A stretch of DNA of 15,019 bases from NCBI GenBank assembly GCA_964412405.1, contig CAYPOB010000022.1, positions 1-15,019 on the forward strand, written 5' to 3'. The notes under the pieces are model-generated. The model ran no database searches and was not told the DNA's origin. It worked only from the letters and a program-made list of their open reading frames with translations. Of the stretch, positions 5,886 to 13,280 are shown one piece after another (positions within the stretch are counted from its first letter, which is position 1; each line of letters starts with the position of its first letter). The position numbers and the translations under genes were made by a program. The stretch is from JAJOKI01 sp964412405 (lineage in GTDB: Archaea; Halobacteriota; UBA148; JAJOKI01).

Positions 5886-7385
5886 TTACGTTGATGCCTC
5901 TTTAAATCGTTCCCCAATAAGCTGTGGACTCAACGACGTCAGGAACCATCCCGCTCTCGGGCCTGAGGACGTGCCAAGCAGCGCGATATAGATAGCCTCG
6001 AACACGTATTTCGGGTCCACGCCGACATTCTCGGCAATTCGGTATATTTCAACATGTAGTGCATCTGCGGTCCATTCGCGCCCCACCTCATCCGCGAGGA
6101 TATTCAATGCCTTCTTTTGCTGCGGAGATAATTTTTTAGCTGCGTTGGGGAGTTTTTCCCTGACCTTGAATTTCACGACGGGTGGGGCGAACTTATTCAG
6201 CCAATTCTCAGCATTTTTTACACGCTGTTTGATCGCATCCACATCATCAATAGCATATCCACTGCGCTTAAGCGTTTCAACGACTTGGTCAAAGTTGCTA
6301 GCTATCTGCACTATCGTGACCATATGTCTAAACGGGACCTTGGTAGATACCGAGGACGGTAGATGGGACAGTTCGTACGATCGGTCGATTTCGTTTAACT
6401 TATCATACTCATCTATCAGATTCAGCAGGGGCATGCCAGGGTCAAAGTCAATGTGCCTTTCTGGTTTTGTTCGCGTAATCAGATAACGCAGTACCTCTGA
6501 CGGGACTACGTCGAGCATCTCTTGAATTGAAATGGCAACTCCTGCTGAACTTGACATCTTGCCCTGCCCCTTGAGAAAGATGTGCTCAAACGGTATTGGA
6601 TATGGGGGATCGTAGTCATATATCTCCTTTGCAATACGCGTTCCAGTGTCATAGGAACCGCCAGCTACTGCATGGTCTTTTCCAAATGGCTCGACTGTGA
6701 TGCCGAGTATCTTCCACCGCGCAGGCCAGTCCACCCGCCACGTGAGTTTTCCGCCCCCCTTTGATATGTCAGCAGTTCCCTGATGCCCACATTGGCATTC
6801 GTAATCCACCCCCTTCCCATGATATCCTGTGACGGCAGTCATAGTGATCCTGCCACATTGATCACATAGTGGATTAAATGGATTCCAATTTTGCGGCATC
6901 GTCCTTCCAGTGACTTCGGCAAGTCTCTGCGCAATTCTATCCTCGTTTATCAGTGCTGTCTGGATGGCATCGGCATAATCGCCGCGCTTGTACATCTGGT
7001 CTGCCCTGGTGATATCCGTCTCGATGCCCAACTTTTCCATTGCGTTCAAAAAGGGCTGCAGAAAATGTTCTGCATAATTTGCACAGCATCCATCCAGGTC
7101 CGGTATTTCGGATATGGGTTTACCAACGTGCGATGCATAGTCTTCTGAGAGGAAGGGATAAACCTTGCGAAGTGGGTCGTATGAATCCGCAATGTAGTGC
7201 AGGCGTACGTCCGCTCCATGGTCTTTTAGCGCCCGACGCACGGCATCTGCTGTTACCACCTCTCGCATATTTCCAATATGTATGGGTCCTGATGGAGTAA
7301 CCCCCGTCGCTATCACATGTCTATTTCCGCTATTCAATACATCATTCGCAACGACATCTGCCCAGTGAACTGTATTTTCTGCCAT
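5886..7385 (-). CDS. lysS: Class I lysyl-tRNA synthetase
   Basis: This 499-residue enzyme charges tRNA-Lys. It is the class I Rossmann-fold type found mainly in archaea, unrelated to the class II enzyme of most bacteria. The signature HIGH loop appears as HIGN (36-39, after TGVTPSGPI) and the KMSKS loop as KMSSS (276-280). Four cysteines at 174, 177, 197 and 199 form the inserted zinc-binding knuckle (CDQC and CQC). The C-terminal third is helical, as expected for the anticodon-binding cage. Full family length is present and the stop is TAA at 5886-5888. ATG 7385 lies 34 bases after the cutA stop, with a weak GAGATGA upstream, so the two are probably cotranscribed. Nothing appears damaged. 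Confidence 0.97.
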   Translation of the reverse strand: MAENTVHWADVVANDVLNSGNRHVIATGVTPSGPIHIGNMREVVTADAVRRALKDHGADVRLHYIADSYDPLRKVYPFLSEDYASHVGKPISEIPDLDGCCANYAEHFLQPFLNAMEKLGIETDITRADQMYKRGDYADAIQTALINEDRIAQRLAEVTGRTMPQNWNPFNPLCDQCGRITMTAVTGYHGKGVDYECQCGHQGTADISKGGGKLTWRVDWPARWKILGITVEPFGKDHAVAGGSYDTGTRIAKEIYDYDPPYPIPFEHIFLKGQGKMSSSAGVAISIQEMLDVVPSEVLRYLITRTKPERHIDFDPGMPLLNLIDEYDKLNEIDRSYELSHLPSSVSTKVPFRHMVTIVQIASNFDQVVETLKRSGYAIDDVDAIKQRVKNAENWLNKFAPPVVKFKVREKLPNAAKKLSPQQKKALNILADEVGREWTADALHVEIYRIAENVGVDPKYVFEAIYIALLGTSSGPRAGWFLTSLSPQLIGERFKEAST

Positions 7386-7419
7386 CTACTTCATCTCGCC
7401 TTTACATCCGTGTCAATTT

Positions 7420-7728
7420 TCATATTATTACTTCGTCTCCCACCCACTTCAAAAACTCCTCGGAGCCGCTGTCAATTGCAAACGATATTATACATGGCGT
7501 CTCATAGCTGTGCAGTTCTTTTACACGCCCTTCTATCTTTTTGACGTTTTCCCCCCTCGTCTTTACGATCAACGCAACTTCATCCTCTTCTTGGACACCG
7601 TCCCAGCGATATACTGATGTTATCGGAAATAGGTTCACGCATGCTGCTAACCGCTCTTCGACCAGGGTGCGTGCAATGCGCCTGGCTTCGCCCATGTCAC
7701 TCGTAGTTATATATATTACTGAGAACAA
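7420..7728 (-). CDS. cutA: CutA1-family divalent-ion tolerance protein
   Basis: This 102-residue protein matches the full length of CutA1, a ferredoxin-like trimer linked to copper and other divalent-ion tolerance in bacteria but of uncertain role in archaea. Family-typical segments are IYITTSDMGEARRIARTLVE (5-24), RLAACVNLFPITSVYRWDG (26-44), EDEVALIVKTR (48-58) and ELHSYETPCIISF (71-83). The start is TTG at 7728, with GGTGG seven bases upstream; no nearby ATG precedes the first conserved strand. It heads a probable cutA-lysS transcript and diverges from the site-2 protease at 7770. Confidence 0.93.
   Translation of the reverse strand: MFSVIYITTSDMGEARRIARTLVEERLAACVNLFPITSVYRWDGVQEEDEVALIVKTRGENVKKIEGRVKELHSYETPCIISFAIDSGSEEFLKWVGDEVII
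7707..7718 (+). promoter_or_regulatory. TATA box for the site-2 protease gene
   Basis: TTATATATATTA lies inside the 5' end of cutA, about 58 bases before ATG 7770. Transcription would start near 7738 and give a ~30-base leader containing AGGAGAGGT (7753-7761). The position and the strong ribosome binding site agree with each other. Confidence 0.45.
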
Positions 7729-7761
7729 TTTAAGCCACCAAACTCACATAGTAGGAGAGGT

Positions 7762-7770
7762 AGATATAAA
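7762..7770 (-). promoter_or_regulatory. TATA box for cutA, overlapping the protease ribosome-binding and start region
   Basis: On the minus strand AGATATAAA reads TTTATATCT, about 35-40 bases upstream of the cutA TTG at 7728. The predicted start point is near 7740. It overlaps the translation initiation region of the divergent protease, so the two promoters interlock within about 60 bases. Confidence 0.45.
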
Positions 7771-9020
7771 TGTATATGGATTTGCCGCCGTGGATTCTGA
7801 TTGCACTAATTCTCGCAGGTGTATGGGTTGTGTTAGCCGCCCTTCATAAAAGGGGAGCCTTATCAAAGCACAACTTAGAGGTATCTGGTCCACTGCTACT
7901 TTGGCGCACGAACTATGGAAAGGGAACTATACGATTCATCGCACACAGGTTTAGACTCTTTTGGAATAAAGTTGGCGTGGCGTGCATTGTAATCTCCACG
8001 GTGACGATGATTTTCACGGCAGTTGTATTGATTGTGCAGGCTATTTTTATCATCAAAACTCCTGAAATTATACCCCAAGATGTCGGCATAGGGGAAATGG
8101 TCCTTTTGCCTGGACTGGCCCTCCCCCTAACATATGGATTGGTCGCGCTCTTCATCGCCATCATAGTCCATGAGTTTTCGCATGGGTTGCTGTCTGAAGC
8201 AGAGGGCATGAGTATAAAGTCGCTTGGACTGGGCGTTTTAGTGGCAATACCCCTGGCGTTTATGGAACCCGATGAAGAAGGGATTAAGAAAGCATCTTCA
8301 AGATCGAAGATGAAGATGTTTGCCGCCGGTCCAGCTGCAAACATCGCGGCGTTCACGATATCGTTCCTCATATTCACGCAGATACTATTGCCAATGTTCG
8401 CGCCCATCGCAGATGGAGTTGGCATATCGGAGACCATTGAAGGGTTTCCTGCCGCCGATGTCGGCATGACGAGAGGTGAAATAATCACCTACGTAGGAGA
8501 GGATAGGGTGAAGGGCATTGATGATTTCCGAGGGAAAATGGCGGAACTCAGCCCAGGGGACGTAGTCGAGATTCGAACAAATAAAGACACATATACAATA
8601 GAGATGGGTGGACATCCAGATGATCCTGACAGGGCTTTTTTGGGCGTTAACCTTTTTCCCGTGACCGAATTATATGCGGGACTGGGGAGTCCTGTTGGAT
8701 TCGTAATGCCGTGGGTCGGAGCCATGCTGCCACTACTCCCCCCTGATTTCTTTGGTGTAGATCTGGTGCATCGTGACGCCGTTCTCATCGCTCTGCAACT
8801 CGTATTTTGGGTTGGCCTTGTCAACTTCTGGTTGGGCGCTATAAATCTGTTGCCAGCGAAGCCGTTTGATGGCGGACGGTTGATGGAGGAATATGTTAAG
8901 ATGTTGATGCAGCGACTCGGTAGTAGAAATGAAAAAGTTGCAACGAATATCTCAAACTGGATCAGTGTGTTGTTTATCTTAGTATATCTTGGTCCAGTCC
9001 TGTTAATCATGATGAGATGA
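7770..9020 (+). CDS. Site-2 protease family (M50) intramembrane zinc metalloprotease with PDZ domain
   Basis: This 416-residue polytopic protein carries the zinc motif HEFSH at 134-138 inside a hydrophobic segment and the third-ligand motif as AKPFDGGR, with Asp at about 367. A soluble PDZ-like domain lies between, roughly residues 225-310 (GVGISETIEGFPAADVGM, then ITYVGEDRVKGIDDF). An amphipathic and membrane portion precedes the catalytic core. The arrangement is that of archaeal site-2 proteases, which cut membrane-anchored substrates such as anti-sigma-like or regulatory proteins; the substrate here is unknown. ATG 7770 is supported by AGGAGAGGT eight bases upstream; ATG 7776 is a weaker alternative. 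Its stop overlaps the start of the next ORF as ATGA. Confidence 0.94.
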   Translation: MYMDLPPWILIALILAGVWVVLAALHKRGALSKHNLEVSGPLLLWRTNYGKGTIRFIAHRFRLFWNKVGVACIVISTVTMIFTAVVLIVQAIFIIKTPEIIPQDVGIGEMVLLPGLALPLTYGLVALFIAIIVHEFSHGLLSEAEGMSIKSLGLGVLVAIPLAFMEPDEEGIKKASSRSKMKMFAAGPAANIAAFTISFLIFTQILLPMFAPIADGVGISETIEGFPAADVGMTRGEIITYVGEDRVKGIDDFRGKMAELSPGDVVEIRTNKDTYTIEMGGHPDDPDRAFLGVNLFPVTELYAGLGSPVGFVMPWVGAMLPLLPPDFFGVDLVHRDAVLIALQLVFWVGLVNFWLGAINLLPAKPFDGGRLMEEYVKMLMQRLGSRNEKVATNISNWISVLFILVYLGPVLLIMMR

Positions 9021-9289
9021 ATATTGGGTCGCCCGTATCAATTGTTATAATTAGTATGTTCAATTGCCTGCCAGTAATACTATTGGATGGCGGACGAGTA
9101 TTTGGGGAGATGGTATTATCCAGGACGGGCAAGATTATAAAAACTGAGGAGAAACGGGAGAAAATCTCGCATGCGATAGTCACTGGACTGGCATTGCTGG
9201 TCCCCTTATCGTCGATATTCCTACCTGTGGGGCCGTACCTATTGCCCAGCTTTATATGGACGTCCCCTCTTTTCCTGTCAACTTTTTGA
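9017..9289 (+). CDS. Small membrane ORF resembling a detached M50 C-terminus
   Basis: This 90-residue frame begins at ATG 9017, overlapping the protease stop (ATGA), so it is probably translated by coupling. After about 13 hydrophobic residues it reads MFNCLPVILLDGGRVFGEMV, which aligns with the INLLPAKPFDGGRLMEEYV segment of the upstream protease, including the zinc-ligand Asp. A charged stretch (KIIKTEEKREKIS) and a second hydrophobic span (TGLALLVPLSSIFLPVGPYL) follow, a layout like the C-terminal end of some archaeal M50 proteases. No HExxH is present, so it cannot be an active protease alone. It may be a duplication remnant or a separate subunit. Its last 38 bases overlap the convergent aminotransferase gene. 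Confidence 0.55.
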   Translation: MNIGSPVSIVIISMFNCLPVILLDGGRVFGEMVLSRTGKIIKTEEKREKISHAIVTGLALLVPLSSIFLPVGPYLLPSFIWTSPLFLSTF

Positions 9290-10121
9290 AGTCTGACATT
9301 AATCGCCTGGTGATCTTGCCTGGCTTGCCATCTCCTACACGCCTTCCGTCCACCTTTATTATGGGAGCGATCTCCGCCGCCGTACCCGTCACGAAGATTT
9401 CGTCCGCTGTATACAGGTCGACCAGCCCGCAGTTCTTTTCTTGAACTACGTACTCCATCTTACTTGCCAGCTCGATCACGACGGCGCGCGTAATCCCGTT
9501 TAGGTTATTGATGGTGGGGGGTGTTATTATGCACTCGTCCTTTATCAGGAAGATGTTGTCGCCCGTCCCTTCGGACAGATTGCCGTGCACGTCAAACATA
9601 AGGGCTTCATCTCCTCCTTTCTCAATTGCTTCGATCTTTGCGAGGATGTTGTTGAGATAATTCAATGATTTTATATTGGGCGGCAGGGCTTCTGGAGCGT
9701 TACGCCGCACGCATACGGTCACCGCGGTCAACCCATTCTCATATAGATCGCCATATAATGCGTCCCATTCCTGTGTTATGATAATCACGTTCGGTTTTGG
9801 ACATTTTCTCGGGTCAAGCCCGAGGTCGCCGATGCCCCTCGATACGATTAGACGGACATACGCCTCCTTCAAATTGTTCTTCCCGATACATTCCAAAATA
9901 TCGGCCTTCATTTCCTCTTTCGATATGGGAATTGTCAGACATATCGCCTTGGCAGAATCATATAAGCGAGATATATGCTCATCCAACTTGAAAACCCTGC
10001 CATTATAAGCACGTATTCCCTCAAATACACCATCACCATAGAGAAAACCATGATCAAAAACCGATATTTTTGCCTCGTCTTTTGGAACGTAATCGCCGTT
10101 TATGTAGATTAAATTGGACAT
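9252..10121 (-). CDS. ilvE: Branched-chain amino acid aminotransferase (PLP fold type IV)
   Basis: This 289-residue enzyme would interconvert branched-chain 2-oxo acids and Val/Leu/Ile with glutamate. Supporting motifs are FDHGFLYGDGVFEGIRAYNG (22-41), the catalytic lysine in NIKSLNYLNN (Lys151) and the cofactor-phosphate region LSEGTGDNIFLI with ITPP downstream, followed by a conserved TGTAAEI near the C-terminus. Length equals the usual family size. ATG 10121 has a strong GAGGTGA (10129-10135) seven bases upstream. It lies 40 bases after ribB on the same strand and may share its transcript. D-amino-acid aminotransferase and aminodeoxychorismate lyase are related alternatives, but the motif set fits the branched-chain enzyme best. 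Confidence 0.93.
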   Translation of the reverse strand: MSNLIYINGDYVPKDEAKISVFDHGFLYGDGVFEGIRAYNGRVFKLDEHISRLYDSAKAICLTIPISKEEMKADILECIGKNNLKEAYVRLIVSRGIGDLGLDPRKCPKPNVIIITQEWDALYGDLYENGLTAVTVCVRRNAPEALPPNIKSLNYLNNILAKIEAIEKGGDEALMFDVHGNLSEGTGDNIFLIKDECIITPPTINNLNGITRAVVIELASKMEYVVQEKNCGLVDLYTADEIFVTGTAAEIAPIIKVDGRRVGDGKPGKITRRLMSDFKKLTGKEGTSI

Positions 10122-10161
10122 ACAAACGTCACCTCATCAAGAGGATATATGCTTTATGACA

Positions 10162-10863
10162 TTAAGTTTTTCTAAATTGGTGATTAAAAGCCCCTATGAT
10201 CTCTCTGCCATCAAGTAGGGCTAAATCGTGTATGTCTGCATACCGTTTTGCGTCTTTTTTGGATAGCGCCATACCGGTCTCCGAGTCCAACATTTCACAG
10301 ATAGCCATAGCAGGCGTGATATCTGCCATTTCCGCAAGGGCGATCGATAACTCTGTTTGTCCAGCTCTCTCGTCCATCAGGCCATCCGCTGCGCGCAATA
10401 ATGGAACGTGTCCAGGTGTGCGAAACTCCCTGCCGAAATCGACCTGCCCGCCGCTCATCGATAAATGCACTGCTTTGCCAACCTCGGTTATCGTCAGGGC
10501 TCTATCGATATCGGTGATCCCCGTGAAGGTATCCCTGTGATTGACCCAGAGCGAAAAAGAGGACCGCGTGTCATACGAGATATCTCCGGATTTCTCGATT
10601 ATCGATTTTATCGTCTTAAAACCATTTTTACCTGCACACCTCAACACATCCGATATAAACGGCAGCCCAATACGTTGAGCCGCCACAGGGTGTATCGCTA
10701 CACATATCAATCCGCCAGCGTCTCTTCGCATCGTGGCAACTGTTTTTGGCGTCACAGCATGGGCAGGCATTACGATGTCCGTCTCTCCCTCTCTATCATC
10801 GGAATCATATATGAGGGCCATGCCGCCTTTTTTTATGGATTCTATCGCTTTATGTATCATCAT
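10162..10863 (-). CDS. ribB: 3,4-dihydroxy-2-butanone-4-phosphate synthase
   Basis: This 233-residue protein makes the four-carbon precursor of riboflavin from ribulose 5-phosphate. The signature YDSDDREGETDIVMPA is at 19-34, with the metal-binding Glu25. RRDAGGLICVA, SSFSLWVNHRDTFTGITD, REFRTPGHVPLLRAADGL (with His152) and DITPAMAICEML follow in family order. The second active-site histidine, expected in a GHTE motif 17 residues after His152, is replaced by Gln169 (AGQTELS; codon at 10357-10359). Its ATG overlaps the stop of the riboflavin kinase gene, so the two are translationally coupled. No GTP cyclohydrolase II domain is fused. Family assignment is secure; whether the Gln substitution affects activity is not known from sequence. 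Confidence 0.95.
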   Translation of the reverse strand: MMIHKAIESIKKGGMALIYDSDDREGETDIVMPAHAVTPKTVATMRRDAGGLICVAIHPVAAQRIGLPFISDVLRCAGKNGFKTIKSIIEKSGDISYDTRSSFSLWVNHRDTFTGITDIDRALTITEVGKAVHLSMSGGQVDFGREFRTPGHVPLLRAADGLMDERAGQTELSIALAEMADITPAMAICEMLDSETGMALSKKDAKRYADIHDLALLDGREIIGAFNHQFRKT

Positions 10864-11519
10864 AAAAATACCCTTACCTCGACCGTGTCCCCATCTTTTA
10901 AATGCAATGACTCCCTCAAATTTTCAGGAGCTATCACCTCAAGCACCTCATCGGGATAGTGCGATCGATCTGGAAGTATTACAGCGCCTTTTATCTTATC
11001 TATCATCGCCCTGAAACACTTGCCGCCGCCAAATGTTCGCTGTCTGGACTGGAAGCCATTGATGGGGATCCCCCCACTTTCATCTAATTTTTTCCTGAGA
11101 ACGATGCTCTGACCGGTCAGCATGAGGTTTAACGTGCCAGGATACGGTGCAAAGCCCAATTTATTCCGAAACTGCGTCTTGTAACTCTCCATCGAGATAT
11201 AGTATTGCCCCTCGCCAAGACCGGTGATGATGGACCCCTGCAGTTTTATTTCGTTCTCGGCGGGCGCAAATATTTTTTGATAATCGTAACACTCGTCTCT
11301 CAAAATCTCCTTGCCCTTTTTGGTCATCATTATTCGCTGCCCACTGGCTGAGAAAATGGTCCTTGAAATCAGGCCGTCCCGTTCAAGCGCTTGCAGTCGC
11401 CGTGATGCGGTCTGGGCACTCGATGATATATGTTTGGCAAAACCGGACGAGGATATTTGTATGGGTCCTTGCACTGCGCCCAGCAGCGCCAATTTTTTAA
11501 GTGCATTGATGTCGATCAT
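10860..11519 (-). CDS. ribK: CTP-dependent riboflavin kinase fused to an N-terminal winged helix (RbkR type)
   Basis: This 219-residue protein has two domains. Residues 1 to about 85 form a winged helix (SGFAKHISSSAQTASRRLQA, then ERDGLISRTI and MTKKGKEIL). Residues about 92-219 form the archaeal CTP-dependent riboflavin kinase barrel, with GLGEGQYYISMESYKTQF, GFAPYPGTLNLML and GGKCFRAMI, then HYPDEVLEVIAP. This is the architecture described as RbkR, a kinase that also regulates riboflavin genes. ATG 11519 was chosen because GAGGTC lies about six bases upstream; TTG 11531 lacks such a site. It overlaps ribB by four bases (ATGA type). Self-regulation of the operon is likely by family precedent. 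Confidence 0.94.
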   Translation of the reverse strand: MIDINALKKLALLGAVQGPIQISSSGFAKHISSSAQTASRRLQALERDGLISRTIFSASGQRIMMTKKGKEILRDECYDYQKIFAPAENEIKLQGSIITGLGEGQYYISMESYKTQFRNKLGFAPYPGTLNLMLTGQSIVLRKKLDESGGIPINGFQSRQRTFGGGKCFRAMIDKIKGAVILPDRSHYPDEVLEVIAPENLRESLHLKDGDTVEVRVFL

Positions 11520-11535
11520 AATTGACCTCAAAATT

Positions 11536-11547
11536 GATATGCATCTC
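11536..11547 (-). promoter_or_regulatory. Candidate RbkR operator (imperfect palindrome)
   Basis: GATATGCATCTC is a near-perfect 12-base palindrome (one mismatched pair out of six) lying 17 bases before the kinase ATG. It coincides with the transcription start predicted about 25 bases below a TTTAAA box at 11566-11571. That is a natural place for a repressor to bind. Short palindromes arise by chance, and I cannot compare it with the published RbkR motif here. Confidence 0.25.
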
Positions 11548-11565
11548 TATATTGGATGGACGGGC

Positions 11566-11571
11566 TTTAAA
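11566..11571 (-). promoter_or_regulatory. Possible TATA box for ribK-ribB-ilvE
   Basis: TTTAAA overlaps the stop codon of the MIP channel gene and stands 47-52 bases upstream of the riboflavin kinase ATG. It would allow the rib genes to be transcribed independently of the ArsR operon upstream. The element is short, so support is modest. Confidence 0.3.
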
Positions 11572-12244
11572 GTTTGCGCTTCATTCTTCCAGCCTTGTTT
11601 GGATAGATGTAACAGTAAAATCCTGTGGCAAGAATTGAGCCAATGGCCTGCATCGCTATGAACACAACCGCATCGGTAGAACGTATGCCCGTAAGCGTAT
11701 CTGTGAATATTCTTCCGATCGTAACTTGTGGGTTCGCAAAACCCGTGCTGGACGTCCAGTACACGGCCGAAACTACGTACAAGCCGATGGCCAGTGACGT
11801 TAATCTGGATTCTCTCCTTATACAGCAAAATATCACCATGACCAGCCCAAAAGTGGCGACAATTTCGCCCAAAGCGGTCCCAGGATTCAGGCGGCATACC
11901 TCAGATGCGGTGAACAATGGCATTTCAAACATCGCATGAGATAGTGCCGCTGCGGTTATTCCTCCTGCGATTTGAACGATTACATATTTAATGCCCGTTG
12001 TAACATCCATGGTCCTGGTGATCACCGCGGACAACGTTACGGCAGGATTTATATGGCATCCACTGACTGGTCCGAGAGATTCCACCAGTCCAAAGATTAT
12101 AAATCCAGTTGAAAAAGCGATAATAAGAATGCTCAAGCCAACATCTCCGCCCGTTAAGGCCATACTCAGTATGCCAGAGGAGATGACTGTTGTGGTCAGT
12201 ATGAGTGAGCCCACGTACTCAGTTAGTAAAACATTCCTCTCCAT
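11567..12244 (-). CDS. MIP-family (aquaporin/glycerol facilitator-like) channel with second motif NPQ
   Basis: This 225-residue protein has six hydrophobic spans and the two half-helix loops of the major intrinsic protein family. The first is canonical, SGCHINPAVTLS (NPA 66-68). The second reads SSTGFANPQVTIGRIFTD, with NPQ (171-173) in place of NPA and no arginine immediately after. This layout resembles the short MIP channels that occur in arsenic-resistance gene clusters rather than classical water channels. ATG 12244 was chosen over GTG 12256 because GAGGTGGGG precedes it. It overlaps the phosphoesterase gene by 26 bases, so translation is coupled. It is third in an ArsR-led operon. Likely cargo (metalloid hydroxide, glycerol or water) is inference. 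Confidence 0.9.
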   Translation of the reverse strand: MERNVLLTEYVGSLILTTTVISSGILSMALTGGDVGLSILIIAFSTGFIIFGLVESLGPVSGCHINPAVTLSAVITRTMDVTTGIKYVIVQIAGGITAAALSHAMFEMPLFTASEVCRLNPGTALGEIVATFGLVMVIFCCIRRESRLTSLAIGLYVVSAVYWTSSTGFANPQVTIGRIFTDTLTGIRSTDAVVFIAMQAIGSILATGFYCYIYPNKAGRMKRKL

Positions 12245-12947
12245 TTTTGTCCCCACCTCTTATCAAAATCGTGGCAAGTACATCCGCGGTGTTTTTATCC
12301 AAATTGATGTTCTTCATCTTCTCTATTGTTTTACTGACGTCATAACTCGCCCTTTTTATTCGCACGTCCCCCTCATCCAAATCTAAGATTGCATATGACA
12401 CCTTTGCCACCCCATCCCTCGGTTGACCCGTGCTTCCAGGATTTACCAATGTTCGACCATTCACATTTTTGATCATTGGAATATGCGAGTGGCCCAAAAG
12501 GATAAAGTCAGAATCTATCGTCCGTATTTCGTTTTCTATCTCTTCATCCGGTGTTTTAGGTGTGATGTACTTGAACAAATTGTCGGTAGGGGAGGCGTGC
12601 ACCATGTAAAAATTATAACCGCTCAATTTAAATTCCTGGATTAATGGCATCTCTCTCAAAAATTTTAGGTCATTCTCTCCAAGGACGTTCAAAGTGAAAT
12701 CTCTCGTCGCGATGGATAGTTGTTTGTACTTGTATGAGCAACCGCAGTCCACTCCAAACGCAACAGCGTGGTCATGGTTGCCCCGAACAGTTCTATGCGC
12801 ATTCTCTCTTACAAACGCTAAACACTCTGCGGGATTTGGTCCATAATCGATTACATCGCCCAAAACCAGCAGTTGGTCATAGTCTTCTTTAATAGCCTCT
12901 ATGCTCTCGAGATTTGCATGTATGTCTGAGAGTAATAGCACTATCAT
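12219..12947 (-). CDS. Calcineurin-like metallophosphoesterase (YfcE/MJ0936-like)
   Basis: This 242-residue protein holds the complete two-metal phosphoesterase set in order: LLSDIHANLE (5-14), VLGDVIDYGPNP, RGNHDHA, YMVHASPTD and LLGHSHIPMI, then LVNPGSTGQPRDG. The D, H, N and H ligands are all present, so it should be active, probably on a small phosphodiester or phosphate ester; the natural substrate cannot be read from sequence. The last ~45 residues are a charged extension after the core. It follows arsR by 17 bases and overlaps the channel gene by 26 bases, placing it in the middle of a regulated three-gene unit. Family assignment is firm; the reason for an ArsR-controlled phosphoesterase is open. 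Confidence 0.92.
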   Translation of the reverse strand: MIVLLLSDIHANLESIEAIKEDYDQLLVLGDVIDYGPNPAECLAFVRENAHRTVRGNHDHAVAFGVDCGCSYKYKQLSIATRDFTLNVLGENDLKFLREMPLIQEFKLSGYNFYMVHASPTDNLFKYITPKTPDEEIENEIRTIDSDFILLGHSHIPMIKNVNGRTLVNPGSTGQPRDGVAKVSYAILDLDEGDVRIKRASYDVSKTIEKMKNINLDKNTADVLATILIRGGDKNGEECFTN

Positions 12948-12964
12948 TTTTCATCCCCTGTAGC

Positions 12965-13252
12965 TTAGCATTCCGTGCATTCGCCTTCGAGTTGTTCGGC
13001 AAGTGCCTTCGACCTTTTTATGATCTCCATGATCCTTGAATCGGAGACTTTGTACATTATTTTTTTACCCGCTTGTCTGCTTTGCACCAATCCACAGTCT
13101 TTCAATGTCCTTAGATGGTGTGAGACGAGAGATTGTTCTTTTTTCAGCGACTCCACGATTTCGTTGACGCATTTTTCGTCGTTTCCCACAACTTTGAGTA
13201 TCTGGAGCCTATTTTTCTCGCCAAGGCACCTGAAGAATTTATCTTCTTTCAT
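12965..13252 (-). CDS. ArsR/SmtB-family winged-helix repressor
   Basis: This 95-residue protein is the standard size for ArsR/SmtB repressors. It shows LGEKNRLQILKVVG (10-23), EKCVNEIVESLKKEQSLVSH (26-45) containing the recognition helix, LRTLKDCGLV and the wing SRQAGKKIMYKV. Cysteines at 9 and 28 and a C-terminal GECTEC (Cys92, Cys95) could bind a soft metal or metalloid; Cys28 sits in the helix where arsenic and cadmium sensors carry the ELCVCDL ligands. It leads an operon with a phosphoesterase and a MIP channel. A palindrome overlaps its own promoter, so autorepression is likely. The inducer is not established by sequence. Confidence 0.92.
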   Translation of the reverse strand: MKEDKFFRCLGEKNRLQILKVVGNDEKCVNEIVESLKKEQSLVSHHLRTLKDCGLVQSRQAGKKIMYKVSDSRIMEIIKRSKALAEQLEGECTEC

Positions 13253-13270
13253 ATGAACAAATTATCATAT
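13251..13270. promoter_or_regulatory. Candidate ArsR operator (ATATGA-N8-TCATAT)
   Basis: Six-base inverted arms (13251-13256 and 13265-13270) flank an eight-base centre. The site begins at the arsR start codon and covers the transcription start expected about 25 bases below the TATA box at 13281-13291. ArsR/SmtB operators are typically A/T-rich imperfect palindromes in this position, which supports autoregulation. Confidence 0.5.
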
Positions 13271-13280
13271 ATATGCTGAC

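Noticed and set aside
8489..9010. A long minus-strand open frame (173 codons) antisense to the site-2 protease
   Set aside because: The plus strand encodes a protein with HEFSH and DGGR motifs. The antisense product is rich in Ser, Thr and Pro without family features.
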